This document shows positions 5,519 through 6,486 of a stretch of DNA of 6,486 nucleotides, one piece after another. A program made the translations under genes and the position numbers. Location of the stretch: positions 1-6,486 of the forward strand of contig JAZGDL010000161.1 of the NCBI GenBank assembly GCA_036477795.1, read 5' to 3'. The stretch comes from JAZGDL01 sp036477795. Its GTDB lineage: Bacteria > Planctomycetota > Phycisphaerae > UBA1845. The notes beneath the pieces are model-generated. The model was not told where the DNA came from. It made no database searches and worked only from the letters and a program-made list of their open reading frames with translations. The stretch's first letter is position 1. Every line of letters starts with the position of its first letter.

Positions 5519-5705
5519 CGCTGTCGGCTGGGGCGCGCCCTACAACACGGGTCAGGTTTCGCGCCTGTTGCGCGACAACATGTTCGCCCCGACCCGATCG
5601 AGCCGTGCGCTCCCCTTCCCACCGATGCGCTCCTATGCCCTCCTGCGCCCGGCGCCGGCATGGGAGCAGATCGGCAGCCGCTGGTTCCCGGTCTTCGGCG
5701 GCATC
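5517..5705 (+). pseudogene. SAM-dependent methyltransferase, C-terminal fragment
   Basis: After a stop at 5514-5516 the frame reads WGAPYNTGQVSRLLRDNMF, APTRSSRALPFPP, YALLRPAPAWEQIGSRWFPV and FGG. This order (TPF/WG..Y..GQ..RLLR, F.P..W/S.AL..PP, LLR.A.AWE..G...WP.F.G) is the C-terminal region of a group of class I methyltransferases found widely in Alphaproteobacteria. The SAM-binding Rossmann part is absent, so no activity is expected. It begins directly at the point where the MFS fragment ends. The frame stays open without a stop into the molybdopterin oxidoreductase, and ATGs at 5580 and 5625 lie inside this fragment. The usual last residues (VEA.K) are replaced by IAAGYLRAG, so the breakpoint is near 5705. 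The identification is from memory of the family pattern. Confidence 0.62.
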
Positions 5706-6486
5706 GCCGCTGGCTATCTACGGGCTGGTCTGCACGGGGCTGACTCCCGAACCCGGCGCATTCCGGGCTATTCCGCATTGTGCTGGTCGAGCTGTGGCTG
5801 CATTTCAGTGGTCGCGGACGGACATCTCGTCGCCGTCGAGCCAGACCCGTCCCATCCCACGGGGAAGTCGCTCTGCGCCAAGGGACGGGCCGCACCCGAG
5901 CTGGTCCATCACAAGGAGCGCCTGCTCCATCCCTTGAAACGCACGCGCCCGAAGGGCGACGCCGACCCCGGCTGGCGGCGTATCGGTTGGGACGAGGCGC
6001 TCGATACGGCCGCGACCGCGCTCACGCGTCTGGCCCGGGAATCGGGGAGCGAAACGGTCGCCTTCGGCATTGCCACCACCGCCGGCACTTCGATGCAGGA
6101 CGGTTATCCCTGGGTCGAGCGATTGCGTCACGCGTTCGGCAGCCCCAACGCGGTGGCCTCCCTCGAAGTTTGCGACTTTCACAGGGAGGTTATCCACGTT
6201 CACACCTTCGGTGTGGCCATGCCCATGACCGACGTCGCACATACCGGCTGCGTCCTGTTGTGGGGCCACAACACGAGCATGACCTGGATCGCGCATGCGA
6301 CGCGCGTGGCCGAAGCCCGGGCGCGCGGGGCCAAGCTCGTGGTCGTCGACCCACGACGCGTCGGCCTCGCCGCCAAGGCGGACCAGTGGCTGCGCGTGCG
6401 CCCGGGGAGTGACGGCGCGCTGGCATTGGGTATCGCCGGCGTGATGATCGAGGAAGGCTGGTTCGACCGGGTATTTATACGCGACT
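5706..6486 (+). CDS. Molybdopterin oxidoreductase (formate dehydrogenase-like), N-terminal part, runs off the window
   Basis: This is the N-terminal part of a DMSO-reductase-superfamily molybdenum enzyme. Homology starts near 5751 with TRRIPGYSALCWSSCGCISV, the 4Fe-4S domain. In relatives the motif is C-x2-C-x3-C; here the first Cys is Ser (TCC, 5772-5774), while Cys at 5781, 5793 and 5874 (SLCAKG) remain. Next come GRAAPELVHHKERLLHPLKR, WRRIGWDEALD, and EVCDFHRE with the likely Mo-ligand Cys at 6171-6173. Then follow GCVLLWGHNTSM and AKLVVVDPRRVGLAAKADQW, which lie in the MGD-binding region. The reaction (formate oxidation or a related two-electron reaction) cannot be fixed from this part. 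No ATG, GTG or TTG lies in frame between 5627 and the homology start, so translation could only begin inside the methyltransferase fragment, at 5580 or 5625. The gene may be chimeric or silent. The right end is cut by the window. Confidence 0.85.

Noticed and set aside
5227..5895. Minus-strand 222-aa frame
   Set aside because: Arg/Pro/Ser-rich shadow of the MFS, methyltransferase and oxidoreductase pieces, which have clear homology on the plus strand.
5329..6412. Plus-strand Arg-rich frames of 202 and 210 aa
   Set aside because: Typical high-GC shadow frames; the true coding frame here is the one containing the Fe-S and EVCDFHRE motifs.
1..6486. CRISPR array, toxin-antitoxin or defence island
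   Set aside because: No regularly spaced repeats, Cas-like proteins or small overlapping toxin-antitoxin pairs could be recognised.

Overview
The window looks like accessory DNA from a high-GC alphaproteobacterium. The GYD protein, the MFS, methyltransferase and molybdopterin-oxidoreductase pieces and the CCA-encoding tRNA all fit that, but the assignment is an inference from protein flavour and codon use, not a database result. It holds few intact genes and many fragments: the end of a genomic island attached to a tRNA gene, then a lower-GC sulfotransferase cassette, then a mosaic of truncated metabolic genes running into the 5' part of a molybdopterin oxidoreductase.

Left part (1-2991). 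An unrecognised 125-aa gene (21-398, +) is followed on the minus strand by mobile-element debris. This is the C-terminal end of a phage-type tyrosine integrase (434-622) joined directly to the N-terminal part of an IS1595-like transposase (623-903) that carries two stops and a frameshift. Next come a 103-aa hypothetical gene with a LamG-like C-terminal pattern (964-1275, -), a helical, possibly small-terminase-like gene (1482-1835, +) whose probable N-terminus lies in another frame, an intact GYD-domain gene (2125-2415, +), and a frameshifted small hypothetical gene (about 2422-2600) that runs straight into a rho-independent terminator (2601-2628). At 2934-2991 lies the 3' portion of a tRNA-Ser(CGA), starting in the anticodon loop and lacking its 5' half. 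This is what the distal att site of an element integrated into a tRNA-Ser gene looks like. The element would extend to the left, and the intact tRNA would lie outside the window.

Middle part (2992-4938). About 390 bases without a convincing gene lead into a lower-GC pair: a membrane-anchored arylsulfotransferase-like beta-propeller protein (3382-4698) and, one base after its stop, a small YVGPG-type membrane protein (4700-4938) broken by one apparent base deletion. The spacing suggests translational coupling and a joint envelope or polysaccharide-related role.

Right part (4939-6486). Fragments abut here: the start of an amidase-signature gene with a perfect ribosome-binding site on the minus strand (4952-5040), an internal or C-terminal piece of an MFS transporter (about 5090-5518, +), the C-terminus of a SAM-dependent methyltransferase (about 5517-5705, +), and the N-terminal part of a molybdopterin oxidoreductase running off the window. 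The last two share one open frame, and the oxidoreductase has no start codon of its own at the expected place. No complete new defence or biosynthetic system is visible. The most notable items are the tRNA-Ser att fragment, the sulfotransferase/YVGPG pair and the methyltransferase-oxidoreductase chimera.
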